42,412 nucleotides of DNA from an uncultured Thermomicrobiales bacterium (GTDB lineage Bacteria; Chloroflexota; Chloroflexia; Thermomicrobiales; UBA6265), in contig CADCWI010000010.1 in the NCBI GenBank assembly GCA_902806355.1, positions 1 to 42,412 on the forward strand. The letters are read 5' to 3'. The notes beneath the pieces were generated by a model. It was not told the origin of the DNA and did no database searches. It saw nothing but the letters and a program-made list of their open reading frames with translations. The position numbers and the translations under genes are program-made. Positions 24,833-33,805 of the stretch are shown here, piece after piece (within the stretch, counting starts at the first letter, position 1; each line of letters begins with the position of its first letter).

Positions 24833-25429
24833 GTGGCCCACGCTGAACAGCCCCATGTCATGCTACCGGTCCCCTCCCCGTACACCGGGCGACAGGAGAT
24901 CGATCTCGATGTCGTTCGGGATCTCGTTTCCCACTTCCGTTTCAGTGACTTTGAAGAGGCACAGGAACTGATCCTGTCGGCGCTCCAGGAGATCAACGAG
25001 CACTTCGGCTGGGTTTCCCCCGAAGCGGCCGAGATCGTTGCCGAACACTTGAACACCACCGTGAACCGGGTGTACGCGCTGCTTACCTTCTACGCCGACT
25101 TCCGGACGGAGCCACGCGGCCATCATCACATGCTGATCTGCCACGGCATGTCCTGTTATGTCATGGGGTCGCAGCAACTCGTGCAGCGTATGCAGGATCG
25201 ATACGGGATCGAGGATGGCGAAACAACCTCCGACAGGCAGATGAGCGTGCAGGTCGTCAATGGTTGTCTCGGGGTGTGTGACATCTCCCCGGTCGTGAAG
25301 ATAGATGACGACTATCACGGACTGGTTACCCCCGATTCGCTGACGGATCTCGTCGCTCGCGCCACCGCGAATCTCGAGGCTCGCCGAAGTGGCAATGGCC
25401 ACCCGGCAGAAGAGGACCACCATGGTTGA
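24833..25429 (+). CDS. nuoE: NuoE-like [2Fe-2S] thioredoxin-fold subunit
   Basis: Subunits of this type carry a [2Fe-2S] cluster beside the flavin subunit in complex I, bidirectional hydrogenases and NAD-dependent formate dehydrogenases. The cluster ligands are C103 and C108 (CHGMSC) and C145 and C149 (CLGVC), numbered from a GTG at 24833, which gives 198 residues. I prefer that GTG because AGGGAGG precedes it by 8 nt; an ATG at 24797 would add 12 residues but has no ribosome binding site. The N-terminal helical domain (YALLTFYADF) is present. Its stop overlaps the nuoF start by 8 nt. No other complex I genes are nearby, so FdsG/HoxE-like use is equally possible. Confidence 0.88.
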   Translation: MAHAEQPHVMLPVPSPYTGRQEIDLDVVRDLVSHFRFSDFEEAQELILSALQEINEHFGWVSPEAAEIVAEHLNTTVNRVYALLTFYADFRTEPRGHHHMLICHGMSCYVMGSQQLVQRMQDRYGIEDGETTSDRQMSVQVVNGCLGVCDISPVVKIDDDYHGLVTPDSLTDLVARATANLEARRSGNGHPAEEDHHG

Positions 25430-27158
25430 CACCGCACCGGCCAGCGCTCTTCCAAGGCTCACATCAAAGGAAGAATTCCTCTCGTTCCAAACTCGGGCGA
25501 TCGATTCATGGACACGACTTTGGGACGGGACCGATACGGTCGTTAGCGTGGGTGTTGGCAGCAGTTCGATCGCGAAGGGTGCGCTGGAGGTGCTTGCCGC
25601 CTGCCACGCCGAACTCGACTCCAGTGCCGTTGTCCGCGAGGTCTCCGGTAACGGCGCATTCTGGATGGAGCCGTGGATCGAGATCAAGCGGCCATCCCAG
25701 TCCCCTGTCGTCTACGGCCCGGTCACACCAGCCGATGTCCCGGCTGTTTTGGCTGGAGCGAGGGATGACCTTGCGGTTGGCGTCCGTAGCCCGGAATCGT
25801 TCGGGGACATTCCGTCACTCAGCTCGCATCCGTTTTTCAAGGACCAGATGCAGCTGATCTCACGGAACGCTGGTGTCATCCAGCCGGACTCCATTGAGGA
25901 TGCGATCGCTCGCGGCGCCTACGCCGGCTACTTCAAGGTGCTCTTCGAGATGAGCCAGGAGGAAGCGATCGCCGAGGTCACCGCGGCTCAGGTACGGGGT
26001 CGCGGGGGCGGAGGGTTTCCGGCCGGTGTGAAATGGGAAAGCGGACGCAAGGCGCGGGTGACACCCAAGTTCGTCGTCTGCAACAGTCATGAAGGTGAGC
26101 CGAACGTCTACAAGGACCGACATCTCCATGAGTGCGATCCTCACCGGATTCTCGAAGGCATCCTGATCGCCTGTATCTCCTGCGGCGCGGAACGTGGGTA
26201 CAACTACATCGGTGGGGAATATCCCTTGGCGATCCGTCGCTTTCGCAAGGCGGTGGCGGATGCCGAGCGACTTGGCCTGATCGGCAAGAATATCCTCGGT
26301 ACTGGCAAGAATGTCGCCTTCCGGGTCCGCACTGGCGGTGGGGCGTACATTTGCGGCGAGGCATCCGCCCTCATGTTTTCCGTCATGGGGGTTCGTGGGC
26401 AGCCACGGACCAAGCCTCCGCGATCGGTCGAGGAAGGCCTCTGGAAGCGACCCACCATCGCCAACAATACGGAAACGCTCGCCAACATCCCGGATGTCAT
26501 CGTCAACGGTGGTGAATGGTTCGCCGGGATCGGGACCGAGAACAGCAAGGGCACCAAACTGATGACGGTCCAGGGCCCGATGTATCGCCACGGCGTCGTC
26601 GAAGTCGAGATGGGCATGACCCTCCGCACGTTGCTCAACGATGTGTATGGCGGCATGCGTGACGGGTTCACGTTCAAGGGCGTCCAGACCGGTGGGGTCT
26701 CTGCGGGTCCCATGAAAGAGGAGCATCTGGACATCCCGGTCGACTTTGACTCCCTTTCGGACGTGGGAGGCATGCTTGGCTCGGGTGGCTGGGTCATCTT
26801 CGACGAGTCCGTCTGCGCGGTGGATTTCGCCCGGTACCTGACCGCCTTCAATCGCTACGAATCGTGTTCCAAGTGCGTCCCCTGCCGGCTCGGCAATCCC
26901 GCCCTGGTCGAGATCCTCGATCGCATCAGGCTCGGCCGCGGCAGCCTGGACGACCTCGCGCTGATCCAGCGCACGAGCAAGCACATCATCGAACTTTCCC
27001 TGTGCGGCCTCGGCCAGGTTGCTCCGGTGCCCCTGATCGGCATGATCGAACATTACGAAGAGGAGTTCCGGCAGCACATCGTCGATGGCGTCTGCAAGGC
27101 CGGGACGTGCCCGATCGCCTCCCCTGCTCGGCCGGTGCTGGCATCGGCGGCTGATTGA
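25422..27158 (+). CDS. nuoF: NuoF-like NADH/FMN-binding subunit with N-terminal thioredoxin-like domain
   Basis: This subunit takes electrons from NADH through FMN and a [4Fe-4S] cluster. At 578 residues it is longer than E. coli NuoF (about 445). Residues 38-112 form a thioredoxin-like domain that lacks the cluster cysteines (VGSSSIAKGA) and resembles the N terminus of formate dehydrogenase FdsB (EPWIEI, VVYGPVTPADVP). Next come the nucleotide motifs GRGGGGFPAGVKWE (193-206) and HEGEPNVYKDR, then GGGAYICGE. The cluster ligands are C482, C485, C488 and C528. ATG at 25422 follows AGAGGA. The end (CKAGTC) recalls HndC-type proteins without their ferredoxin domain. The quinone or formate partner is not in the window. 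Confidence 0.88.
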   Translation: MVDTAPASALPRLTSKEEFLSFQTRAIDSWTRLWDGTDTVVSVGVGSSSIAKGALEVLAACHAELDSSAVVREVSGNGAFWMEPWIEIKRPSQSPVVYGPVTPADVPAVLAGARDDLAVGVRSPESFGDIPSLSSHPFFKDQMQLISRNAGVIQPDSIEDAIARGAYAGYFKVLFEMSQEEAIAEVTAAQVRGRGGGGFPAGVKWESGRKARVTPKFVVCNSHEGEPNVYKDRHLHECDPHRILEGILIACISCGAERGYNYIGGEYPLAIRRFRKAVADAERLGLIGKNILGTGKNVAFRVRTGGGAYICGEASALMFSVMGVRGQPRTKPPRSVEEGLWKRPTIANNTETLANIPDVIVNGGEWFAGIGTENSKGTKLMTVQGPMYRHGVVEVEMGMTLRTLLNDVYGGMRDGFTFKGVQTGGVSAGPMKEEHLDIPVDFDSLSDVGGMLGSGGWVIFDESVCAVDFARYLTAFNRYESCSKCVPCRLGNPALVEILDRIRLGRGSLDDLALIQRTSKHIIELSLCGLGQVAPVPLIGMIEHYEEEFRQHIVDGVCKAGTCPIASPARPVLASAAD

Positions 27159-27287
27159 CAAGGGATGCCTACACCTCTGCCTAATCCAGGGCGACGGCAT
27201 ATTGGCTAGCAAGACGTCGCTACCTCCCCGAAAACGCCACCGGAGTCCGTAGACGCGTTGCCATCAACATGCGATTCCGGAATGACG

Positions 27288-27326
27288 AAGAGCGGGCCGA
27301 TTCACCACTTGAATCGGTCCGCTCTT
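27288..27326. terminator. Bidirectional terminator between nuoF and the cyclodeaminase gene
   Basis: AAGAGCGGGCCGATTCA (27288-27304) pairs with TGAATCGGTCCGCTCTT (27310-27326), 17 bp with one G-U pair, over a 5-nt loop. It lies between convergent genes and ends in TTT on the plus strand. The rest of the 190-nt gap shows nothing else. Confidence 0.92.
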
Positions 27327-27348
27327 TGTACGTACTTGCGGCGCTCGG

Positions 27349-28338
27349 TCAGAAGAGCGACACATGCTGCCCGATCCGCCGCCGCTCGGCTTCGTCGATC
27401 GCGAACCGCCCTACCGCCATGTCTTGAATCGCATTCCCAACGCTCTTGAACACGGTGACTTGTTCGTCGTTCGCGCGACCGCTGACTTTGCCGCCAAGAA
27501 GGGATCCCAACTCTCGGGAGAGGTGTGATTCGTCGATCAATCCCTTCTGAAGCGGGATGATGATGTCACCAGCCTCGGCCAGCGCGGCTTCACGTTGATC
27601 GACCACTAGCGTTGCCCGTGCGATCGTCGCCGCCGGAATTTCCTGCATCTCCGGGGTGAACGAACCGACGCCATTGATGTGCGTGCCTGGCTGGACATCG
27701 GCGTCGTCGAACACCGGCTCGCGGGAGGTAGTTGCGGCGCAGATGATGTCCGCCTCCCGAACCGCGGTAGGGAGATCACTCTCGATCGACAGCAGCGGCG
27801 CGAGGTCCGGCCAGTCGCGTTCGGCGGTAGCGATAAAGCGCTCCTGACTCGCTCGCGATCGGGCAATCACGTTTACGCGCCGGAGGGGCCGGACCTCGGC
27901 CACCGCCAGAGCCTGTGTCATCGCCTGTACGCCCGCGCCGATCACTGTGAGGACCGTGGCATCGTCTCGTGCCAGAACTCTCGTGGCGGCCCCGGAGACC
28001 GCTCCTGTGCGGAGGGCGGTCAGGTATCCCCCATCCATGATCGCCAGAGGCTGCCCCGTTGCGTCATCGATCATCACGACCAGGGCCGTGATCGTCGGCA
28101 ACCCGCGACGAGGATTGTCCGCGAAGACCGACACCACCTTCACGCCGAGCCCTCTCGCCGCTGGCACGAAGGCCGGCATCACGAGTGTCGTTGCCCCTTC
28201 TGGCCGGACCTGCAGCGGGGTGCGAAGTGGGGACAGCGCACGGCCTTCGCTGAGTTCCTGGAACGCCAGGCCCACGAGATCGATCGCGTTCCGCATGGGA
28301 ACCAATTGCCTCAGATCCGTCCCGGACAGTGCCAGCAT
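27349..28338 (-). CDS. Ornithine cyclodeaminase/mu-crystallin family protein
   Basis: The family includes ornithine cyclodeaminase, alanine dehydrogenase (archaeal type), ketimine reductases and opine-type synthases, all NAD(P)-dependent. The 329-residue protein has the substrate lysine region GVKVVS, the conserved arginine in [13 protein letters not shown], the Rossmann motif [11 protein letters not shown] and the C-terminal [27 protein letters not shown] matches the catalytic-aspartate region. ATG at 28338 follows GGAG (GTGGAGAATC); an upstream start at 28407 would add 23 non-homologous residues. It is monocistronic between two terminated units. The true substrate cannot be told; ornithine is only one option. 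Confidence 0.88.
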   Translation of the reverse strand: MLALSGTDLRQLVPMRNAIDLVGLAFQELSEGRALSPLRTPLQVRPEGATTLVMPAFVPAARGLGVKVVSVFADNPRRGLPTITALVVMIDDATGQPLAIMDGGYLTALRTGAVSGAATRVLARDDATVLTVIGAGVQAMTQALAVAEVRPLRRVNVIARSRASQERFIATAERDWPDLAPLLSIESDLPTAVREADIICAATTSREPVFDDADVQPGTHINGVGSFTPEMQEIPAATIARATLVVDQREAALAEAGDIIIPLQKGLIDESHLSRELGSLLGGKVSGRANDEQVTVFKSVGNAIQDMAVGRFAIDEAERRRIGQHVSLF

Positions 28339-28752
28339 GATTCTCCACTCCCTCCCTGTCTGCGTATCCCCCGAAATGCGTTGCGCCGCGCGTTCTGGCC
28401 TCACCATATCGTGAGATTATCCGGCGGAATCGTGCCTGTGTGTCACGACGCGAACAGCTGCCCTGATGACTCCTGTGCATCTCCAACCACACTGGCGCGC
28501 GCTTTTGGGCACCGTACGAACAAAATGTTCGGTCAACCCATACGGTCCGGTCACGGCGTCCGGACAGTCCATCCCGATGAAAGGTGCCACATAGACAACA
28601 ATCAATCGGAACGCTACAATCTCGGCAGACGGGGCAGTTCACTCTCGAAACATTTCTGGAACACTCTTGAGACTGTGGGGAGTCACAAGAGGAGAGAGGT
28701 TGCGACCAAACGCCCCGGGACAACATCCCCCTATGGGAGGGTCCAGGTTTCC
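28339..28752 (+). other. Divergent intergenic region upstream of the 792-residue protein
   Basis: These 414 nt hold the start-proximal region of the minus-strand cyclodeaminase gene and the promoter (28592-28620) and roughly 125-nt leader of the plus-strand gene. A short inverted repeat CTCAC/GTGAG with 6-nt spacer (28400-28415) lies 60 nt before the cyclodeaminase start and could be an operator. No small gene is supported. Confidence 0.4.
28592..28620 (+). promoter_or_regulatory. Promoter of the 792-residue protein gene
   Basis: TAGACA (28592-28597), a 17-nt spacer and TACAAT (28615-28620) match the sigma70 consensus at ten of twelve positions. The start codon is about 125 nt downstream of the expected transcription start. 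Confidence 0.82.
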
Positions 28753-31131
28753 ATGTCGGTGCAGAAACGAAAATGTAGCTCCTGCAAGTTTTTCAACGAA
28801 TCTCCGCTCCCCGGCAATGGCTGGTGTACGCATCAAAAGCGCCAACTTTCCAGTGATGTGCGAATTCTGGTTCGCAAGGGTGAACTCGCCTGTCGCGATC
28901 CGTGGGGAATCGATTACTGGAGCCCCCGGGAAGATACGGCAGTCGCCGCCGAACCGGAAGATATGGTGCGGCCCGAGAGTCCTGATCGCCTTGTCGCGGG
29001 TCGCAGAGCCGACGACCAGGTCACATCGGTAACGGCATCTCTTTCCGGACAGCCCTCCCGCCTGGGCCAGGCCGACATCGGAAATCATCTGTCGTCACGC
29101 GGCGCGAGACCGGACGACGTGATCGTGTCCAAACCGTCGATGCTTCCCGAGGGGGCTGGATCTTCGATCAGCGAGCGGTCGTTCGAGCGTGACCGAAACG
29201 ACCTCAACCTGCCAGCGCACGAAGACCAGCAGGAACGGGTCCGGATCATTGCTCGCGGAAATCGCGACGCAATCATGAAGGCCCGGGAGCGCGTCATGCT
29301 GCGGCGTGGTGGTTCCGTGTCCGAACGTGCCGGCGATCAGGATGACGCTCACCACGCCGACAACCTCTCGTCCGCCGGGTACGGCAACAAGCTCGATGAC
29401 AACGTGATTGGTTCGGATCGCTTCGCGGATGTCGTCGATGTGCCGGCGTCCCGCCAGATCAATCGCCAGTCAGCGGAGCAACGGTTCGGACACGTGGCTC
29501 CATCGCGTGGTTACGCCGATCCTGCGCCCCCGGTACCGCCTGAAGAAGTGGGAGACAGGGACTCGACGATCGTCTCGCGCCGGACCGATGCTGATCGGTT
29601 CGAATCGGTACCTGAAGTCAAGCCAGATGTGGAGTTGCCGCGGTTGCGCACGTTCCTGCGAGCGACTGGAGCTGGGACGGAGAAGAACGAGGGATCGGTC
29701 CCAGATTCCGACGAGCAGGTGGAGACCTCGTACGACCGTGTGTTGCAGCAGGCCCAGGCGATCAAGACCGCGACCCAGAAGGAGCGCAATGCCCGGGTGA
29801 TCCGCAACCGGCCGGTCGCCGACGTTCGGCCCGCCTCATCCAGGGCGCCTGTCCATACCAGCGAGCGTGTCACTCCTGCCTCATCGTCTCCCTTGGCTTC
29901 CGGGCACTTCCGTGACGAGACCGTTGGTGACGTTCCTCACATCAACCTGTCCCACGATGATGTCATCAGTAATGTCGAGCGGGATCGCCGTGACACCTCC
30001 GGCGCGTTCGATGTTGAGGCATCGTTCGACGATGAGGTCGTGGACGATGAGTTCTATGCGGAAGATGATTCCGCGTACGAAGATGCCGACGGTCGATCTC
30101 CGGACGGGCCACAGGAGAGCTGGTGGCGAGGCTTGAACCTCGGTTTCCGGCGACGCCCTCATGTCTATGCCGCAGCGGCGAATGATTCGTATGATCTGGA
30201 CGACTGGTCCGATGAGGAATTCACGACCGAACCTGACTTCCCCGAGCATGAACGGGACGACGAGTGGGAAACCGCGAACGGCGGCGAGCGCGTCTTTTCA
30301 TTCGCCAACGCCAGCAGCGATGTCTCGGCCCATCCCTCGGTCAGCCTTCGCGATCCGCGCTCGGCTGAAGACGAGCTGATCGATTACGAGCTAACGGATG
30401 AGGTGCTTGAGACGTCGTTCGCCGACGATACCGATCGAGTCCAGGCAGAATCTTTTCGTCAGGACTGTCATCCGGAAACCGAGCCGCGAAGACGGGGTGC
30501 CGCGAGCACCCGTCGACCGCTGCGGGACTCCGGTTTTGCGCTGAACGACCGGCATGACATGGACGCGTTCCGGGCCGCACTCTTCGGAAGCGACGAAGAT
30601 GATCGGACCGTGGCCTATGAGTCGGCCACCAATAGGCGCCCGGTCCAGCGCCACCATGAGCCACCCGCGGTGCCTCGAGATGAAGTTCCCACGCGCCGCG
30701 ACGAACCTCGAGTCGCGGAGGCAATATCCGGCACCACTTGGCGGCGATATGTCGAAGAACCGACGTTCGATATCCGTAACTTCGTGGACCAGGACGATGA
30801 CCTCCTGGACATGCGTGTCCAGATCGCCCCTGATATTCCTAGAGCGTGCGAAACTTGCCGCAATTTTCGGCCGTCGGAAAGTGGCGAGCGAGGCTGGTGC
30901 ACTAATGACTTCGCCTTTACGCATCGGCAGATGGTCAACGCCAGCGACATGCCGTGCCAGTCGTCGATTGGCTGCTGGTGGCTTCCAAGCGACGACACCT
31001 GGATGCCCGCCGAGGATCTGGCAGTCCGCGACAACCCGACTCCCCTGACCGATCGCCTGATTGCTCGCCGCCTGGGTCACGATATCAGGGATGAACGCGC
31101 CTACCCCGAACTGTACGTACGGGAAAACTAG
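28753..31131 (+). CDS. Protein of unknown function with a four-cysteine module at each end
   Basis: I do not recognise this 792-residue protein. It has two related short modules. The N-terminal one holds C8, C11, C25 and C47 (C-x2-C-x13-C-x21-C); the C-terminal one holds C699, C702, C716 and C735 (C-x2-C-x13-C-x18-C). The third cysteine lies in GWCT in both, and both begin CxxC followed by a basic/aromatic stretch. They look like copies of one metal-binding (zinc or Fe-S) domain. Residues about 60-690 are acidic, Ser/Arg-rich and probably disordered; a WWRGLNLGFRRRP patch stands out. There is no signal peptide or membrane helix. ATG at 28753 is the only sensible start; the frame stays open far upstream but is antisense to the cyclodeaminase gene there. 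A RodZ-like gene follows. Confidence 0.8.
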   Translation: MSVQKRKCSSCKFFNESPLPGNGWCTHQKRQLSSDVRILVRKGELACRDPWGIDYWSPREDTAVAAEPEDMVRPESPDRLVAGRRADDQVTSVTASLSGQPSRLGQADIGNHLSSRGARPDDVIVSKPSMLPEGAGSSISERSFERDRNDLNLPAHEDQQERVRIIARGNRDAIMKARERVMLRRGGSVSERAGDQDDAHHADNLSSAGYGNKLDDNVIGSDRFADVVDVPASRQINRQSAEQRFGHVAPSRGYADPAPPVPPEEVGDRDSTIVSRRTDADRFESVPEVKPDVELPRLRTFLRATGAGTEKNEGSVPDSDEQVETSYDRVLQQAQAIKTATQKERNARVIRNRPVADVRPASSRAPVHTSERVTPASSSPLASGHFRDETVGDVPHINLSHDDVISNVERDRRDTSGAFDVEASFDDEVVDDEFYAEDDSAYEDADGRSPDGPQESWWRGLNLGFRRRPHVYAAAANDSYDLDDWSDEEFTTEPDFPEHERDDEWETANGGERVFSFANASSDVSAHPSVSLRDPRSAEDELIDYELTDEVLETSFADDTDRVQAESFRQDCHPETEPRRRGAASTRRPLRDSGFALNDRHDMDAFRAALFGSDEDDRTVAYESATNRRPVQRHHEPPAVPRDEVPTRRDEPRVAEAISGTTWRRYVEEPTFDIRNFVDQDDDLLDMRVQIAPDIPRACETCRNFRPSESGERGWCTNDFAFTHRQMVNASDMPCQSSIGCWWLPSDDTWMPAEDLAVRDNPTPLTDRLIARRLGHDIRDERAYPELYVREN

Positions 31132-31338
31132 GCGGGAAGACCAGAAACATCTTCAATCTCGGGCACGGCGCGGTAGACTAGGCAGGTTGCCAGCGAAAAA
31201 CGTGACAGCATGGCAACGCATGTCGGATTCCAAGGAGTGCTCAGGCCTCGGCCTTCGGATGGGAAGGTCGTCCAGGATCGCCTGTATATGACCAACGATT
31301 GACGTGTCGCACCGAGTGGGGAGCCATAGGAATTATCC

Positions 31339-32280
31339 ATGGCCGGTTTTGGAGAGACGCTTCATCAAGCGCGCGCGCAGCTGGGCGTGACGCTCAAGGA
31401 AGCAGAACAAGCTACACGAATCAACCGTCACCACCTGGCAGCGCTGGAGGAGGAGAACTTTGGCGCACTTCCGCCTCTCATCTACCAACGCGGGATCATC
31501 CGCAACTATGCGGTGTTCCTACAGCTCGATCCAAGCAAGTTGCTTGCCATGTTCGAAGAGGCGCATGGGCCTGGCCCGGCACACTCGACGAGGCAGGTGG
31601 CCGCTGTGCCACCGATCGACATGCCAAACCATTGGGCGCCGAACTTCGCGATCATCGCTTTCGCCGTCGTCCTGAGCGCCATTGTCTTTGCCTGGGTATA
31701 CAGCGCGTTCGTCGCCCAGCCAGAGATGTCCAATACCCCGACTGCGATCGTTCCCACTGCTACTCCGTTCGAGAGTGACATTCCCTTGCCGACGGCGGTG
31801 CCCACCACCCCGGAACCGACTGCGGCTCCGACGCAGCCGCCTGAGCCAACCAAGACCGGAGCCGCCGACCCGAGCACCTCAGCCCGGCGACCTGGTGGTG
31901 ATAACCAGCAAGCGGGCAGCAAGCCGACGGAAGCTCCTGCTCCAAGGGCGACGGAAGCGCCTCAGCAGGCCGTAGAAGAAACGCCTGAAGCCACCAATGC
32001 CGCTGATTCGGAAGGGCAGACTAGCTATGCCGTCGGCGCGAACGGGGCGGACATTGATGTCACGATCGTCGTCGATGGAGAGCTTCGGTTCGAGGGTTCG
32101 GTAGCGGACGGCCAATCCACCGAGCAGTATGCCGGTGCGTCGTTCGAGATAACGACGTCACTTGGTTCGTCCACGCAGTTTATCGACGCGTGCGGCAAGA
32201 CCTTCCGCATGGGAGATTCCGCCGGCGAAGCTTCCTACACGCTAAGGGTCAACCAGAATTCGTGCGAACCGGCCACCTGA
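31339..32280 (+). CDS. RodZ-like membrane protein with HTH domain
   Basis: RodZ-type proteins link an N-terminal cytoplasmic helix-turn-helix domain to the membrane and help position the MreB/elongation machinery. The 313-residue protein has the HTH_25 domain (residues 5-65: FGETLHQARAQLGVTLKEAE), one transmembrane helix (about 102-125), a Pro/Thr-rich external linker (130-225) and a C-terminal beta domain of the DUF4115 type (about 228-310) with two cysteines (about 272 and 308). ATG at 31339 follows AGGAA. The 207-nt gap before it contains a TAGACT (31174-31179) that could be a -10, without a good -35. No mreBCD genes are in the window, so the role in cell shape is inferred from the family. 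Confidence 0.85.
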   Translation: MAGFGETLHQARAQLGVTLKEAEQATRINRHHLAALEEENFGALPPLIYQRGIIRNYAVFLQLDPSKLLAMFEEAHGPGPAHSTRQVAAVPPIDMPNHWAPNFAIIAFAVVLSAIVFAWVYSAFVAQPEMSNTPTAIVPTATPFESDIPLPTAVPTTPEPTAAPTQPPEPTKTGAADPSTSARRPGGDNQQAGSKPTEAPAPRATEAPQQAVEETPEATNAADSEGQTSYAVGANGADIDVTIVVDGELRFEGSVADGQSTEQYAGASFEITTSLGSSTQFIDACGKTFRMGDSAGEASYTLRVNQNSCEPAT

Positions 32281-32300
32281 TCACTTCGGCGATCCAATCT

Positions 32301-32346
32301 GCACAAGAACAGGGCCGGGTTACATCATCCGGCCCTGTTCTTGTGC
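32301..32346. terminator. Terminator between rodZ-like and dagK-like genes
   Basis: A perfect 18-bp stem, GCACAAGAACAGGGCCGG (32301-32318) and CCGGCCCTGTTCTTGTGC (32329-32346), encloses a 10-nt loop. It lies 20 nt after the rodZ-like stop. The rest of the gap to 32557 (about 210 nt) shows no gene or clear signal. Confidence 0.88.
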
Positions 32347-32557
32347 ACGCGTCTCCGCTCTCGACGGACGTCACCGATTACCGGTTGAGCTCCCGCCGTC
32401 GACAGGGGTTCGATCGCCTTCCACTCTGGTGCATGTCCATGTTTCTGACTTGGTCCGTCACCGGGCAACATCAACCATCGCTGGACTGCATTTGCGCGAT
32501 CGAACCATGGCCTGCTTCAGGGCTGCTGTCTTTCGGGCTGAACAGTCAATCTCTCTT

Positions 32558-33481
32558 CTAGCCGCTTGAGCAAGGCACCGTCACTGGAGTGATCACCTGG
32601 ATCGCCGCCGGATCGATCAGGAACGTCGCCGGTGTCGTCGTCACTACGTCGCCATCCAACTCGACCGGCACGTTCGTGGAGGCAGACACGAAGACCTCGG
32701 TTGTCTTCAGGTGAATCAGGTAGGGGGAGCGCTCTAGGTGCATTGTCGCCAGCCGCCCCAGCACGCGAGCCAGCTCGATGGGTGTGGTTGCCGTAATCAC
32801 GAGAACATCGAGCAAACCGTCATCCTTCCGAATCCCGGAATGGAGCCGGAACCGGGGATGAATGATGGAGCCGCCGTTCGCGATCAGCACCAGGGGAGAG
32901 ACGACCTGAATCTCGGTATTGGGTGTTCGGATCGTGTACTGCACGGGAGGAGTCCGCAACGCCGCAACGGCCGCAGGCAGGTAGGCCATCCAGCCAATCT
33001 TGCGCTTGAGCTCTGCACTGGTGAGATCCAGGAGCTCGCTGTCGAACCCCGCACCTGCCATGTGAAGGAACGCACGCGTTCCGCACAGGCCAACATCGAG
33101 TTTGCGCACCGCATGCTCACCGAAAAGCAGCGCGATCGCACGGTCGGCTTGTGCCGGTATCCTCAGCTCGCGGGCGATGATGTTCGTCGAGCCACCCGGA
33201 ATGATGCCGAGCAAGGTGTTCGTTCCCCGAACGGCCGCGGCCACTTCGGCAACGGTACCGTCACCCCCAACGGCGATCATGACCGCCGCGTCTTCACGCA
33301 TGGAATACGCGAGTGCACCGCCATGTTCTGCATACTCCGTCCGACGAATATCGAGCTCGACCCCCCTGGGAGCCGCGATCCGAAGCAGGTGAACGATGCG
33401 TTCGACATTCCCCCTCGTGCGCGAATTGACGATCACGACGACGCGTTGTCCGTGTCCGTCCGATGAGGAAAAGTCGGTCAT
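32558..33481 (-). CDS. Diacylglycerol kinase-type lipid kinase
   Basis: The 307-residue protein has the DAGK catalytic domain of bacterial DagK/YegS/BmrU lipid kinases, which phosphorylate diacylglycerol or related lipids. Motifs are VVVIVNSRTRG at the N terminus, the nucleotide-binding GGDGTVAEV (residues 72-80), and GIIPGGSTNIIARELRI (92-108), in which the usual GTxN is GSTN. The C-terminal beta-sandwich includes the VELDGD motif. ATG at 33481 has a weak GGGA upstream. It is the last gene of a minus-strand series but is separated from the preceding 40-residue gene by several hairpins and 324 nt. A role in recycling membrane diacylglycerol is likely; the substrate is not certain. Confidence 0.88.
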   Translation of the reverse strand: MTDFSSSDGHGQRVVVIVNSRTRGNVERIVHLLRIAAPRGVELDIRRTEYAEHGGALAYSMREDAAVMIAVGGDGTVAEVAAAVRGTNTLLGIIPGGSTNIIARELRIPAQADRAIALLFGEHAVRKLDVGLCGTRAFLHMAGAGFDSELLDLTSAELKRKIGWMAYLPAAVAALRTPPVQYTIRTPNTEIQVVSPLVLIANGGSIIHPRFRLHSGIRKDDGLLDVLVITATTPIELARVLGRLATMHLERSPYLIHLKTTEVFVSASTNVPVELDGDVVTTTPATFLIDPAAIQVITPVTVPCSSG

Positions 33482-33805
33482 GCCATCGGTCCCATAACCC
33501 GTGTGTCATCCAATCCGGTGCGCTACCGGCTCCTGTCCCTCGTCAAGCGGGGGCAACGAGCTCCGTTCTCCAGGGAAGGTTATCGTGGACCGTATGTGAA
33601 CGCTTCCCTGGAGCGGTGTGAATGACGATGACACCGCTCGTTCTTCGAGGCAGCGCATCGAAACCTGCTACAGCGGCAATCCCATCCGTGCTACATGGTC
33701 ATCCGCCGTAGGCAAACTATTGAACGGTGTCATACACGCATGAACCGGGTACCCCAAGGGAGTACCCGGTTCATGCCCGAGCGAACATCCGGCCACTGTC
33801 GACGG
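33482..33805 (-). other. Hairpin-rich spacer between dagK-like gene and the 40-residue gene
   Basis: These 324 nt carry three long inverted repeats and no supported gene. The 15-bp hairpin at 33738-33776 is listed as a terminator. An 11-bp repeat CTCCAGGGAAG/CTTCCCTGGAG (33568-33578 and 33603-33613) and a 9-bp repeat GAGCGGTGT/ACACCGCTC (33611-33619 and 33631-33639) overlap by three bases, so both cannot be complete at once. A small CCGGT/ACCGG hairpin lies nearer dagK. No promoter is convincing. Confidence 0.5.
33738..33776 (-). terminator. Terminator after the 40-residue gene
   Basis: A perfect 15-bp stem, GCATGAACCGGGTAC (33738-33752) and GTACCCGGTTCATGC (33762-33776), has a 9-nt loop. 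It begins 30 nt past the stop codon of the small gene. No T run follows, so efficiency is uncertain. Confidence 0.7.

Noticed and set aside
27679..28752. In-frame extension upstream of the 792-residue protein, giving 1150 codons
   Set aside because: This part is antisense to the cyclodeaminase gene and lies upstream of the predicted promoter at 28592-28620.
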